From Selenomonadaceae bacterium (lineage in GTDB: Bacteria > Bacillota > Negativicutes > Selenomonadales > Selenomonadaceae), in contig JAQYBD010000038.1 of the NCBI GenBank assembly GCA_029338835.1, positions 1 to 38,021 of the forward strand: a DNA stretch of 38,021 bases. The letters run 5' to 3'. A program made the position numbers and the translations under genes. Shown here piece by piece: positions 31,940-38,021 of this stretch; the first letter of the stretch is position 1; each line of letters begins with the position of its first letter. The notes below the pieces were generated by a model. The model worked only from the letters and a program-made list of their open reading frames with translations. It made no database searches and was not told the DNA's origin.

Positions 31940-32212
31940 ATGAAAGAGAAAAATGCTTATATCTTCTTCAATTGTGATGAAGAAAAAAGCCAGAAATCCA
32001 TGAACTTGTTCTACAACAAGGAAATCTACCGCGACCTCAAACTTGCCCGCCGGGCTCTCTACGCCAAAATTGAAGAAGAGCTGGCTGCTGGCCGCATCCA
32101 TGCAAAAGAAGAGGACATGCCCGCTATCCGCGAGGCCATCCTCAGCGGCGACCCGACAAAAGCCAGCGACTACATCCAGTACGGCATCATCGAGGCGTTT
32201 CCGATTGTCTGA
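31940..32212 (+). CDS. Small protein of unknown function
   Basis: A 90-residue protein I do not recognise. It begins MKEKNAYIFFNCDEEKSQKSMN and has a central helical, charged stretch (KLARRALYAKIEEELAAGRI, then KEEDMPAIREAILSGDP). There is no signal peptide or membrane segment. It is likely real: it has AAGGGGG before the ATG, an extended -10 promoter 73 nt upstream, normal codon usage and a strong terminator directly after it, so it is a stand-alone transcript. Confidence 0.7.
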   Translation: MKEKNAYIFFNCDEEKSQKSMNLFYNKEIYRDLKLARRALYAKIEEELAAGRIHAKEEDMPAIREAILSGDPTKASDYIQYGIIEAFPIV

Positions 32213-32219
32213 GCAAGCG

Positions 32220-32291
32220 AAAAGCGCTGCCTGTTCCCGTCAGTCCTGCCAAGTTGCACCAGGCAGGGCCGCGGGACGGCAGCGCTTTTTT
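32220..32291 (+). terminator. Terminator after the 90-residue gene
   Basis: AAAAGCGCTGCC (32220-32231) pairs with GGCAGCGCTTTT (32278-32289) as an outer stem; CCTGCC (32245-32250) and GGCAGG (32262-32267) make an inner hairpin. Six T end the 3' side. Confidence 0.75.
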
Positions 32292-32319
32292 GACGCCAGA
32301 CGAGGCAGCGAGAAACATC

Positions 32320-32967
32320 TCACAGGTCTTTTGCGTCGATTTCCGATAAATGATTGACGATGCGGTCAGCCAGATGAAGATCCTGGCCGCCAGAATGCGG
32401 GCTGCGAAAACCGATGCAGTACATGCCGGCCCGCTTCGCAGCAGTCACGCCGCTCTTCGTGTCTTCCAGCACCATGCACGTCTCCGGCTCGACCCCCAGC
32501 CGCTCGGCACTCAGCAGATAGATGGTCGGATCCGGCTTGCTCTTGGGCAGCGTGCTGCCGGACAATACCGACTGGAAATAAGGACGGATCTTAAAGGCAT
32601 CCAGTACCGCATCCATGACCTTCTGCCAGGACGATGTTGCCAAAGCCAGCGGGATACGCGTCTCGTAAAGTGCCTGGATCAGATCGATGGCACCCGGGAT
32701 CGGCTTTGCCTCGCCCTGCAAGATCAGGCGAAGGTAATGTTCCCGTTTATACGATACCAAGTCCTGCAGTTTGAGATCATCACGATGTTCCCTTGCGATC
32801 ACTTCCGCAAACATATCGTCACTGGTACGGCCCATATAGTGAATGAGATCTTTTTCATCAAATGGCAGGCCAAAATGATGACAAGTATCCAGTTTGGTCC
32901 GTGAATGCAGGAGTTCACTGTCAATGATGACGCCATCCATATCAAAAATAAACGCTGCTGGTTTCAA
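32320..32967 (-). CDS. HAD-superfamily hydrolase, beta-phosphoglucomutase-like
   Basis: A 215-residue HAD subfamily IA protein. Motif I is FIFDMDGVIIDSE, motif II is LATSSWQKV, motif III is KSKPDPTIY and motif IV is VLEDTKSGVTAAKRAGM. The DMDGV-DSE form and the cap resemble beta-phosphoglucomutases and related sugar-phosphate phosphatases. A mutase would need Asp at both first-loop positions, which is met, but this does not settle activity. The start is a TTG at 32967, 7 nt after AGGAGG; an upstream TTG would read through that site. No operon partner. Confidence 0.83.
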   Translation of the reverse strand: MKPAAFIFDMDGVIIDSELLHSRTKLDTCHHFGLPFDEKDLIHYMGRTSDDMFAEVIAREHRDDLKLQDLVSYKREHYLRLILQGEAKPIPGAIDLIQALYETRIPLALATSSWQKVMDAVLDAFKIRPYFQSVLSGSTLPKSKPDPTIYLLSAERLGVEPETCMVLEDTKSGVTAAKRAGMYCIGFRSPHSGGQDLHLADRIVNHLSEIDAKDL

Positions 32968-33071
32968 AAAAAGTCCTCCTAACCGCAAAACATGAGTCCA
33001 ATGCTTCTATCCCTACTTATAGATGATAGACCACCTGGCACTGCATGACAAGGGCTGGAGGATTTTTTTGC

Positions 33072-34349
33072 TTACATGCCGGCCTGGCAAACGAGATTCA
33101 TGAAGAACAAGAAGCCCAGGCAATAACTGAGGACATGGATCTCACGCGAACGGCCATTCATGAGCTTCAGCAGGGGGTATGACGTGAAGCCGAAGGCCAG
33201 GCCCGTCGAGATGCTGCCCGACAGCGGGATCAGCACGACGACAAGGAACGCGGGGAACCATTCCGAGAAATCCTTGAAATCCATATACTGCAGCTGCTGC
33301 ATCATCATGGCACCCGTGATGATGATGACCGGCGCAATGGCAGCCTGCGGCACATAAGAGAGGAACGGGATGAAGAACAGCGAGACGACGAACAGTACGG
33401 CAGCCGTCAGTGCCATGAGACCCGTACGTCCACCACTTGCAATACCGGCGGCACTTTCTGCTGCTGCCACCGTCGGGCTCGTACCAAGGACACTCGAGAT
33501 CAGCGTCGTGAAAGCGGAGCCGATATACGTACGCGAGAATTTCTTGCGATCCGGCAGGATGCCTTCCAAGAGGCCCATCGTCTCAAAGATCATGATCATC
33601 GACATGGAGAATACCGACAACAGGAACGGGATGCTCAAAAACGAATGGAAATCCGCCTGGAAGAGCAGCTGCGGATACGCAGCGATATGCGAAAGCTCCA
33701 GATCCAGGGGGACTTCATCATGCAGGCCAAAAATCTGTGCGACCACAGTCGTCACGGCAATGGCCAGGAAGAAGCTGCCCGTTACGCCGCGCAGATAAAG
33801 TGCCAGGCTAACGACCAGCCCAAAGATGGCCAGGAGTGCCATCGGGTTCGTCAGCGAACCGAGCTCAATGATGGCGTTCGTGCCGGAGCGGATGAGCTGT
33901 GCTTTCTCAAGGCCGATCTCCACGAGGAACAGGCCGATGCCGGCCGTGATCGCACATTTAAGCGAATTCGGCACAGCACTCGCGAGGCGTTCCCGCCATT
34001 TCGTGCAGGCCACATACGCAAAGATCAGACCAGACACCAAGGAGATAGCGATGGCTTCCTGCCAGGTCAGCCCCATCTGCACGCAGATCGTGTAAGTGAA
34101 GAAAGCATTGACTCCCATGCCCGGCGTGAGTACGATCGGCGCATCCGCCACAAAAGCCATGATCAGGCAGCCGATGATGGACGAGAAAATCGTCGCAAAG
34201 ACCGACAGCTCGGCAGGGATACCAGCATCCGCCAGGATCATCGGATTGACCACGATAATATAGGAAATGGCAAAAAAAGCCGTGATGCCCGCGAGGATTT
34301 CCCTCTGCCACAGGCGGCGATCCTTCAGCACCCCATCGAACAGTGTCAT
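33072..34349 (-). CDS. NCS2 purine permease, AzgA type
   Basis: A 425-residue integral membrane transporter for adenine, guanine or hypoxanthine by family membership. The NCS2/AzgA signature appears as APIVLTPGMGVNAFFTY and, in the second repeat, GTSPTVAAAESAAGIASGGRTGL. There are 12-14 hydrophobic segments, and FETMGLLEGIL is typical of the group. The ATG at 34349 follows AGGAGG by 7 nt. No purine riboswitch is recognisable in the leader; instead a perfect 10-bp-arm palindrome lies just before the ribosome binding site. Confidence 0.9.
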   Translation of the reverse strand: MTLFDGVLKDRRLWQREILAGITAFFAISYIIVVNPMILADAGIPAELSVFATIFSSIIGCLIMAFVADAPIVLTPGMGVNAFFTYTICVQMGLTWQEAIAISLVSGLIFAYVACTKWRERLASAVPNSLKCAITAGIGLFLVEIGLEKAQLIRSGTNAIIELGSLTNPMALLAIFGLVVSLALYLRGVTGSFFLAIAVTTVVAQIFGLHDEVPLDLELSHIAAYPQLLFQADFHSFLSIPFLLSVFSMSMIMIFETMGLLEGILPDRKKFSRTYIGSAFTTLISSVLGTSPTVAAAESAAGIASGGRTGLMALTAAVLFVVSLFFIPFLSYVPQAAIAPVIIITGAMMMQQLQYMDFKDFSEWFPAFLVVVLIPLSGSISTGLAFGFTSYPLLKLMNGRSREIHVLSYCLGFLFFMNLVCQAGM

Positions 34350-34367
34350 AGCGTTTCCTCCTAAATC

Positions 34368-34388
34368 CATGCATATGGCATATGCATG
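34368..34388. promoter_or_regulatory. Perfect palindrome before the purine permease gene (operator or RNA hairpin)
   Basis: CATGCATATG and CATATGCATG are exact reverse complements separated by one base. The element lies 19 nt before the start codon, next to the AGGAGG site. It could be a repressor site or an mRNA hairpin controlling ribosome access. Confidence 0.6.
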
Positions 34389-34475
34389 CACAGTTCTCTC
34401 ATATTCCCCGGAGGGGGATTCTTTCAAATTTCGTATTCTTTACTTCTATCTTTAGTCTACTCATTCTGCCTCCAA

Positions 34476-34504
34476 TAAAAAAGGACACTCGTCCGGAGTG
34501 TCCT
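34476..34504 (-). terminator. Terminator-like hairpin in a divergent intergenic region
   Basis: AGGACACTC (34482-34490) pairs perfectly with GAGTGTCCT (34496-34504). The six-T run is on the minus strand, but no minus-strand gene lies directly upstream of it; the Crp/Fnr gene runs the other way. It could end an attenuated or antisense transcript. Confidence 0.55.
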
Positions 34505-34570
34505 AAAATTTTTCTTCTTATTATTTTCTGAAAAAACAATCCTCCCACCTGTTTCCCGAAAGAAATATGT

Positions 34571-34576
34571 TATAAT
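34571..34576 (+). promoter_or_regulatory. Extended -10 promoter of the Crp/Fnr gene
   Basis: ATGTTATAAT provides TG-N-TATAAT. The -35 region is poor, which could mean activator dependence. Confidence 0.45.
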
Positions 34577-34652
34577 GAGTGCATCACAACGTCCCGTACC
34601 CTGTCCCCTCAAGAATCTGTACAAAGAAAAGAAAGAAAGGATGTCATTTGAT

Positions 34653-35306
34653 ATGCAACTCGACTACATGCTGGAGCATATGCCGGAAGAGATCAGGCGC
34701 CAGACGACCCGCCGTATCTTCCTGCCCGGCGAAGCCGTTGTCCGCAAGGGGGAACGCGCCAATCACGTCTATATCCTGACCAAGGGGAGTACGCGCGTCA
34801 GCAATGAATTTGCTAGCGGCCAGCGTTATACCTTTGCCCGCCAGAACGTCCCGGATCTCGTCGGCGACCTCGAGGTCCTGGCTGGCCAGAAGACCTTTGC
34901 AACGACCAACGAAGCCCTGACCACCTGCGAAGTCATCGCGATGACAGCCGATACCTTCCTGCAGTGGATGCAGCTCGACAATCACTTCTCCTTTGCCGTT
35001 GCCCGGCTGCTGGCCGCCAAGATGTACCCGACGTCCAACGAGAACGGTCGCATCAAATTCCAGCCGAGCCTTGAACGTCTCCAGCATTATCTGCTCAAAC
35101 GGCTCGGCGATATCGATACCGACCTCTTCATCCTGCATACCAGCCGCCAGCAGATCGCTGACGACATCGGCACCAGCGTCAAGACAGTAAACCGCGGCGT
35201 CACCAAGCTCAGGGAAGCCGGCCTCATCAATCTCATCCATGGCAAGATCGCCATTGACAAACAGCAGCAGGAAGCCCTGCGCAATACGGATTTCACAGAA
35301 GAATGA
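34653..35306 (+). CDS. Crp/Fnr-family transcriptional regulator
   Basis: A 217-residue regulator. The N-terminal cyclic-nucleotide-binding-like barrel (about 20-125) contains IFLPGEAVVRKGERANHVYILTKG and GDLEVLAG. A dimerisation helix follows, then a winged helix-turn-helix with SRQQIADDIGTSVKTVNRGVTKLREAGLI (about 165-195). No cysteine cluster for an FNR-type Fe-S centre is present, and the cAMP-contacting arginine of CRP is not evident, so the ligand is unknown. The start is uncertain: ATG at 34653 has AAAGGA 11 nt upstream, while ATG at 34641 abuts that site. brnQ follows with its own promoter. Confidence 0.85.
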   Translation: MQLDYMLEHMPEEIRRQTTRRIFLPGEAVVRKGERANHVYILTKGSTRVSNEFASGQRYTFARQNVPDLVGDLEVLAGQKTFATTNEALTTCEVIAMTADTFLQWMQLDNHFSFAVARLLAAKMYPTSNENGRIKFQPSLERLQHYLLKRLGDIDTDLFILHTSRQQIADDIGTSVKTVNRGVTKLREAGLINLIHGKIAIDKQQQEALRNTDFTEE

Positions 35307-35313
35307 TGCCTGT

Positions 35314-35342
35314 TTGACAGCAGCAGGCAAACACCGTAGAAT
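35314..35342 (+). promoter_or_regulatory. Promoter of brnQ
   Basis: A consensus TTGACA (35314-35319) and TAGAAT (35337-35342) are separated by 17 bp, about 50 nt before the brnQ start. Confidence 0.75.
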
Positions 35343-35400
35343 AGACAACGTTATCTTACCATTCCATGATTGCAGAAATCAGGAAAGGAGTTGTTTATAT

Positions 35401-36744
35401 ATGTTCAAAAATGGATTGCAGATTGGCCTGATGCTGTTCGGCATGTTCTTCGGTGCAGGCAATCTCATCTTTCCGCCGACACTTGGCTTCCAGTCAGCCA
35501 GCCAGTTCACGCCGGCTATCCTAGGCTTCCTGCTCTCCGGCATCGGCATGCCTGTCATTGCTCTCATCATCGGCACCTTCAATCCCGGAGGCTTCCGCGC
35601 TGAGATGAACCGCAAGATCGCACCGGCTTTCTCGCTGCTGCTGCTCGTCCTCATTTATCTTTCCATCGGCCCCTTGATGGCCATCCCGCGCACAGCAGCC
35701 ACGTCATTCTCGATTGGGGTGCTGCCCATCAGCGGCGACGGGGCATTGCCGCTCGCCATCTTCACACTGCTTTATTTTGCCTTTGCCTGGTGGCTTGCCA
35801 TCACGCCGAGCAAGCTCCTGCCCCGCCTCGGCAAGATCCTGACGCCGCTCTTCGCCCTGCTCATCATCGTACTCATGATAGCCGGCCTTTTCACCTATAC
35901 CTCGACTGCGATAAGCACGCCGCTCGGGAAATACGCTATCTCGGCTTTCGGCACCGGTTTCATCGAAGGATACAACACCATGGATACCCTTGCATCCTTC
36001 GCCTTCTGCATCCTCGCGCTGAACGAAATGCGCCGCATCCCGTTTGCTTCAACAAAAGCCTACTATGTCAGTGTCTGGATGGCCGGCCTTGCTGTCGCCA
36101 TCCTCATGGGTTCACTCTATCTCGGGCTTGCCCTGCTCGGCAATCACTTTCCCATCCCGCCGCAAATCTACGGTGACGCACACATCAACCTCGGTGCTTT
36201 CGTACTCGCCGAGACGTCGCTTGCCCTCTTCGGCAATATCGGCATGTGGTTCCTGGCCATCATGGTCACGCTGACCTGCTTCACGACCACCGTCGGCCTC
36301 ATCGCCGCTGTCTCTGCCTTCTTCTATGAAGAATTCCCCGCCATCTCGTACCGGAAATACGCCACGGGCATCAGCATCATCAGCCTGCTGCTGGCCAATC
36401 TCGGACTCAACCAGATCATCAAGGTATCCCTGCCGATCCTGCTCTTCGTCTATCCGCTTGCCATCACCATCGTCATGCTGACCATCCTCAACAAATTCGT
36501 CCGCCTTTCGCGCCCGGGCATGCGCCTGACCGTCGGCCTCGCTGCTCTCGTATCAGCGCTTAGCATCCTGCATCAATTTGCCGGTCTTGCCTGGGCGGGG
36601 AACATCGTAGCAGCCCTGCCCCTCGCGGACAGCAGCCTCGCCTGGCTGACGCCTGTCCTCGTCGGCATGGCTCTCTCCCTCATCCTGCCCGGCCGCATCA
36701 GTGGCGACACTGCACCAGTACTCGAACAGCCTCATAAAAATTGA
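35401..36744 (+). CDS. brnQ: Branched-chain amino acid transport system II carrier protein
   Basis: A 447-residue LIVCS-family symporter that takes up leucine, isoleucine and valine with Na+ or H+. The N-terminal GMFFGAGNLIFPPTLGFQSA is the family signature; IPRTAATSFSIG and EGYNTMDTLASFAFCI are also conserved. About twelve hydrophobic segments are visible. AAAGGAG precedes the ATG by about 11 nt. The longer upstream frame overlaps the Crp/Fnr gene and is not used. No T-box or leader peptide is seen in the short 5' region. Confidence 0.95.
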   Translation: MFKNGLQIGLMLFGMFFGAGNLIFPPTLGFQSASQFTPAILGFLLSGIGMPVIALIIGTFNPGGFRAEMNRKIAPAFSLLLLVLIYLSIGPLMAIPRTAATSFSIGVLPISGDGALPLAIFTLLYFAFAWWLAITPSKLLPRLGKILTPLFALLIIVLMIAGLFTYTSTAISTPLGKYAISAFGTGFIEGYNTMDTLASFAFCILALNEMRRIPFASTKAYYVSVWMAGLAVAILMGSLYLGLALLGNHFPIPPQIYGDAHINLGAFVLAETSLALFGNIGMWFLAIMVTLTCFTTTVGLIAAVSAFFYEEFPAISYRKYATGISIISLLLANLGLNQIIKVSLPILLFVYPLAITIVMLTILNKFVRLSRPGMRLTVGLAALVSALSILHQFAGLAWAGNIVAALPLADSSLAWLTPVLVGMALSLILPGRISGDTAPVLEQPHKN

Positions 36745-36753
36745 ATTCACCTC

Positions 36754-36804
36754 ACGAATGACAAAACTCCCCGATGCCATGCACCGGGGAGTTTTGTCAT
36801 TCGT
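36754..36804. terminator. Long perfect hairpin terminating brnQ and the convergent Rrf2 gene
   Basis: Two exact 20-nt arms (36754-36773 and 36785-36804) with an 11-nt loop; the core is ACTCCCCG/CGGGGAGT with A and T runs. The right arm includes the stop codon (36797-36799) and last codons of the Rrf2 gene. Confidence 0.85.
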
Positions 36805-37234
36805 TCCGCACTGCCTCAACCATCTCGTCGTATACATCTGCCAAGGTATAATGGCGCAAATCTTCCTCGAAATGCTGCTGGATCTCCCGCAGCGACTTGT
36901 CGAGAGCCTGATGGATATTGCGCCCGACTGGACAAGCCGGGTTCGGATTCTCATGGAAACGAAACAAATTCCCATCACTGTTCGTCTCCACCGCCTTGTA
37001 CACATCCAGGAACGTAATTTCCGCTAACGGACGGTCAATCGTGATGCCGCCCGGACCGCGCTTGACCACGATGAGTCCCGCTTCACGGAGCTGTGACATG
37101 ATATTCCGGATGATGACCGGATTCGAGCCAATGCTCCCTGCCAGGAAATCGCTCGTGATCTTATAATCCTGAGAGAAATAGCGGACTGCCGTCAGGACAT
37201 GAATGGCAATCGTGAATTTTGTCGAAATCTGCAT
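36797..37234 (-). CDS. Rrf2-family transcriptional regulator
   Basis: A 145-residue winged-helix regulator, starting MQISTKFTIAIHVLTAVRYF. The helix-turn-helix region includes TSDFLAGSIGSNPVIIRNIMSQLREAGLI, and the wing RGPGGITIDRPLAEITFLDVYKAVE is typical. Only one cysteine (NPACPVG) is present, so it should not bind an Fe-S cluster as IscR or NsrR do; it resembles the YwnA-type branch. GAGGTG precedes the ATG. Its targets are unknown. Confidence 0.9.
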   Translation of the reverse strand: MQISTKFTIAIHVLTAVRYFSQDYKITSDFLAGSIGSNPVIIRNIMSQLREAGLIVVKRGPGGITIDRPLAEITFLDVYKAVETNSDGNLFRFHENPNPACPVGRNIHQALDKSLREIQQHFEEDLRHYTLADVYDEMVEAVRNE

Positions 37235-37265
37235 TGGATGTCACCTCATTTATTTCATCAAAATC

Positions 37266-37294
37266 ATTATACAGAAAATCCGTCCTGCTGACAA
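37266..37294 (-). promoter_or_regulatory. Promoter of the Rrf2 gene
   Basis: On the minus strand TTGTCA (37289-37294) and TATAAT (37266-37271) are separated by 17 bp; the start lies about 25 nt before the ribosome binding site. Confidence 0.75.
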
Positions 37295-37344
37295 GCCCGC
37301 AACGGATAAATCGACAGCACACAGTCTTTCTCATGAATCCACGA

Positions 37345-38021
37345 TCAACGCGTTCCGTCATCATGATTCACCACCCAGGAAGCAACGGTACGCGCAGCCT
37401 CGATGGTATGGCGGAAATCAATGTCCTGCAAAGCTTTTTCCTCGCCAATCTTGCCATACTCAATGTACAAGCGATGATTGAAAGCACGATCCGACTGCAT
37501 GAGCGGCGGCAGGAGCGACGAATAGCTGCTGCCTGCCGGCAAGATGAGTTCCGCCAGCGTCGGTGCAATCTGGAGATGGCTCCCGGCTCGCTGCTCGGAA
37601 AAGAAATCTACAGGTACGCCATCACCGTAGAAGTAACAGGGAATCCCGCTCAATGCCCAGAGCGAAACATCCGTCGCAAAATTGAAGCGTTCCGCATGAT
37701 CTCCCGTTACGACAAACAGTGTCGATGGATCATCCTGTTGCGCCTGACGGATAAATTTCCCCATGACCTGATCCGCATACCAGATATGGCCCAGCTGATC
37801 CAGCGTCGCCTTATCGGCAGGGATGGATGGCGGCAGCTTGGCTGCCACCTCACTCCGTGGAAAACCTGCTGCATCCACATCATAAGCGAACGGCGGATGA
37901 TTGCTCGTCGTCAGGATAAAGTAAAACGTATCCTCTTCATCCGTCTCCATCTGCTGGCGGATGGCATCGAACAGCACGCCATCCGGCGCACCCCACGATG
38001 AGCTTTCCCCCTGCTCCGGCA
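37345..38021 (-). CDS. LTA-synthase-like sulfatase-family protein, C-terminal part
   Basis: The last 225 residues of a sulfatase-superfamily (LtaS/MdoB-like) phosphoglycerol transferase; the 5' part lies beyond the right edge. In-frame sequence reads to the end of the window (PEQGESSSWGAPDGVLFDAI), so the apparent start at 37977 is not a real one. Visible motifs are TTSNHPPF, YADQVMGKFI and VVTGDHAERF, the last carrying the conserved metal-binding Asp-His. The catalytic threonine and transmembrane helices are outside the window. Such enzymes decorate the envelope with phosphoglycerol or phosphoethanolamine groups; the substrate in a diderm Firmicute is not evident. Confidence 0.82.
   Translation of the reverse strand, partial: PEQGESSSWGAPDGVLFDAIRQQMETDEEDTFYFILTTSNHPPFAYDVDAAGFPRSEVAAKLPPSIPADKATLDQLGHIWYADQVMGKFIRQAQQDDPSTLFVVTGDHAERFNFATDVSLWALSGIPCYFYGDGVPVDFFSEQRAGSHLQIAPTLAELILPAGSSYSSLLPPLMQSDRAFNHRLYIEYGKIGEEKALQDIDFRHTIEAARTVASWVVNHDDGTR

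Noticed and set aside
34350..34475. Possible purine riboswitch before the AzgA-type permease
   Set aside because: No three-way-junction pattern with the conserved TATA-like strands and loop sequences could be found; only the palindrome and a short CCCC/GGGG hairpin are present.
35307..35400. Possible T-box or leader peptide before brnQ
   Set aside because: The gap is under 100 nt, and it has no T-box sequence and no Leu/Ile/Val-rich short frame.
36797..37234. IscR-type Fe-S regulator
   Set aside because: Only one cysteine is present, so the three-cysteine cluster site is missing and the general Rrf2 label was kept.

Overview
The window looks like chromosomal DNA from a Negativicutes bacterium of the Selenomonadaceae (Mitsuokella or Selenomonas type). 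The evidence is several outer-membrane porins that carry an N-terminal SLH domain (OmpM/Mep45 type, used by diderm Firmicutes to tie the outer membrane to peptidoglycan), a secreted PTP-like cysteine phytase very like PhyA of Selenomonas ruminantium, Firmicutes-type housekeeping gene order, and AGGAGG-type ribosome binding sites. There is no phage, insertion sequence or CRISPR array. This placement is inferred from remembered protein families; no search was run.

Layout. (1) 1-1673: the start of one SLH porin and a complete second one, minus strand. (2) 1926-2966: secreted phytase. (3) 3091-10229: a divergent cluster that resembles hydantoin/allantoin-type ureide catabolism. The minus-strand operon encodes an MFS transporter, a cyclic amidohydrolase, a racemase-fold protein and an IclR regulator. 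The plus-strand operon encodes an M20 carbamoylase/allantoate-amidohydrolase-like enzyme and a CapA-like protein. Two nearly identical 15-bp palindromes flank the divergent promoter region. (4) 10410-12979: a third complete SLH porin and a 5'-truncated fourth copy. (5) 13107-14163: DUF951 protein and a nitrilase-family amidase, divergent. (6) 14317-22748: a minus-strand housekeeping block: rpmE, DUF1385, prfA, prmC, a short DUF559 gene, the threonylcarbamoyl-AMP synthase gene, rpiB, glyA, upp and ychF. (7) 23067-24359: a ClpX-family unfoldase. (8) 24449-26998: pheA with an exonuclease gene, a HAD phosphatase and tRNA-Gly(CCC). (9) 27168-31694: sucD/sucC and an adh-galM pair. (10) 31940-38021: a small unknown gene, a HAD mutase-like gene, an AzgA-type purine permease, a Crp/Fnr regulator, a BrnQ transporter, an Rrf2 regulator and the C-terminal part of an LTA-synthase-like sulfatase.

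The most interesting signals are these: an 18-nt motif about 30 nt downstream of the predicted transcription start in all three intact porin leaders; a racemase-fold protein in the ureide-like cluster with both catalytic cysteines replaced; the paired operators of that cluster; a leader upstream of rpmE that folds into three hairpins closed by a long-range helix; a porin remnant sitting directly behind a promoter; and a perfect 10-bp-arm palindrome just before the purine permease ribosome binding site. Promoter and hairpin calls were made by eye from consensus matching and base pairing.
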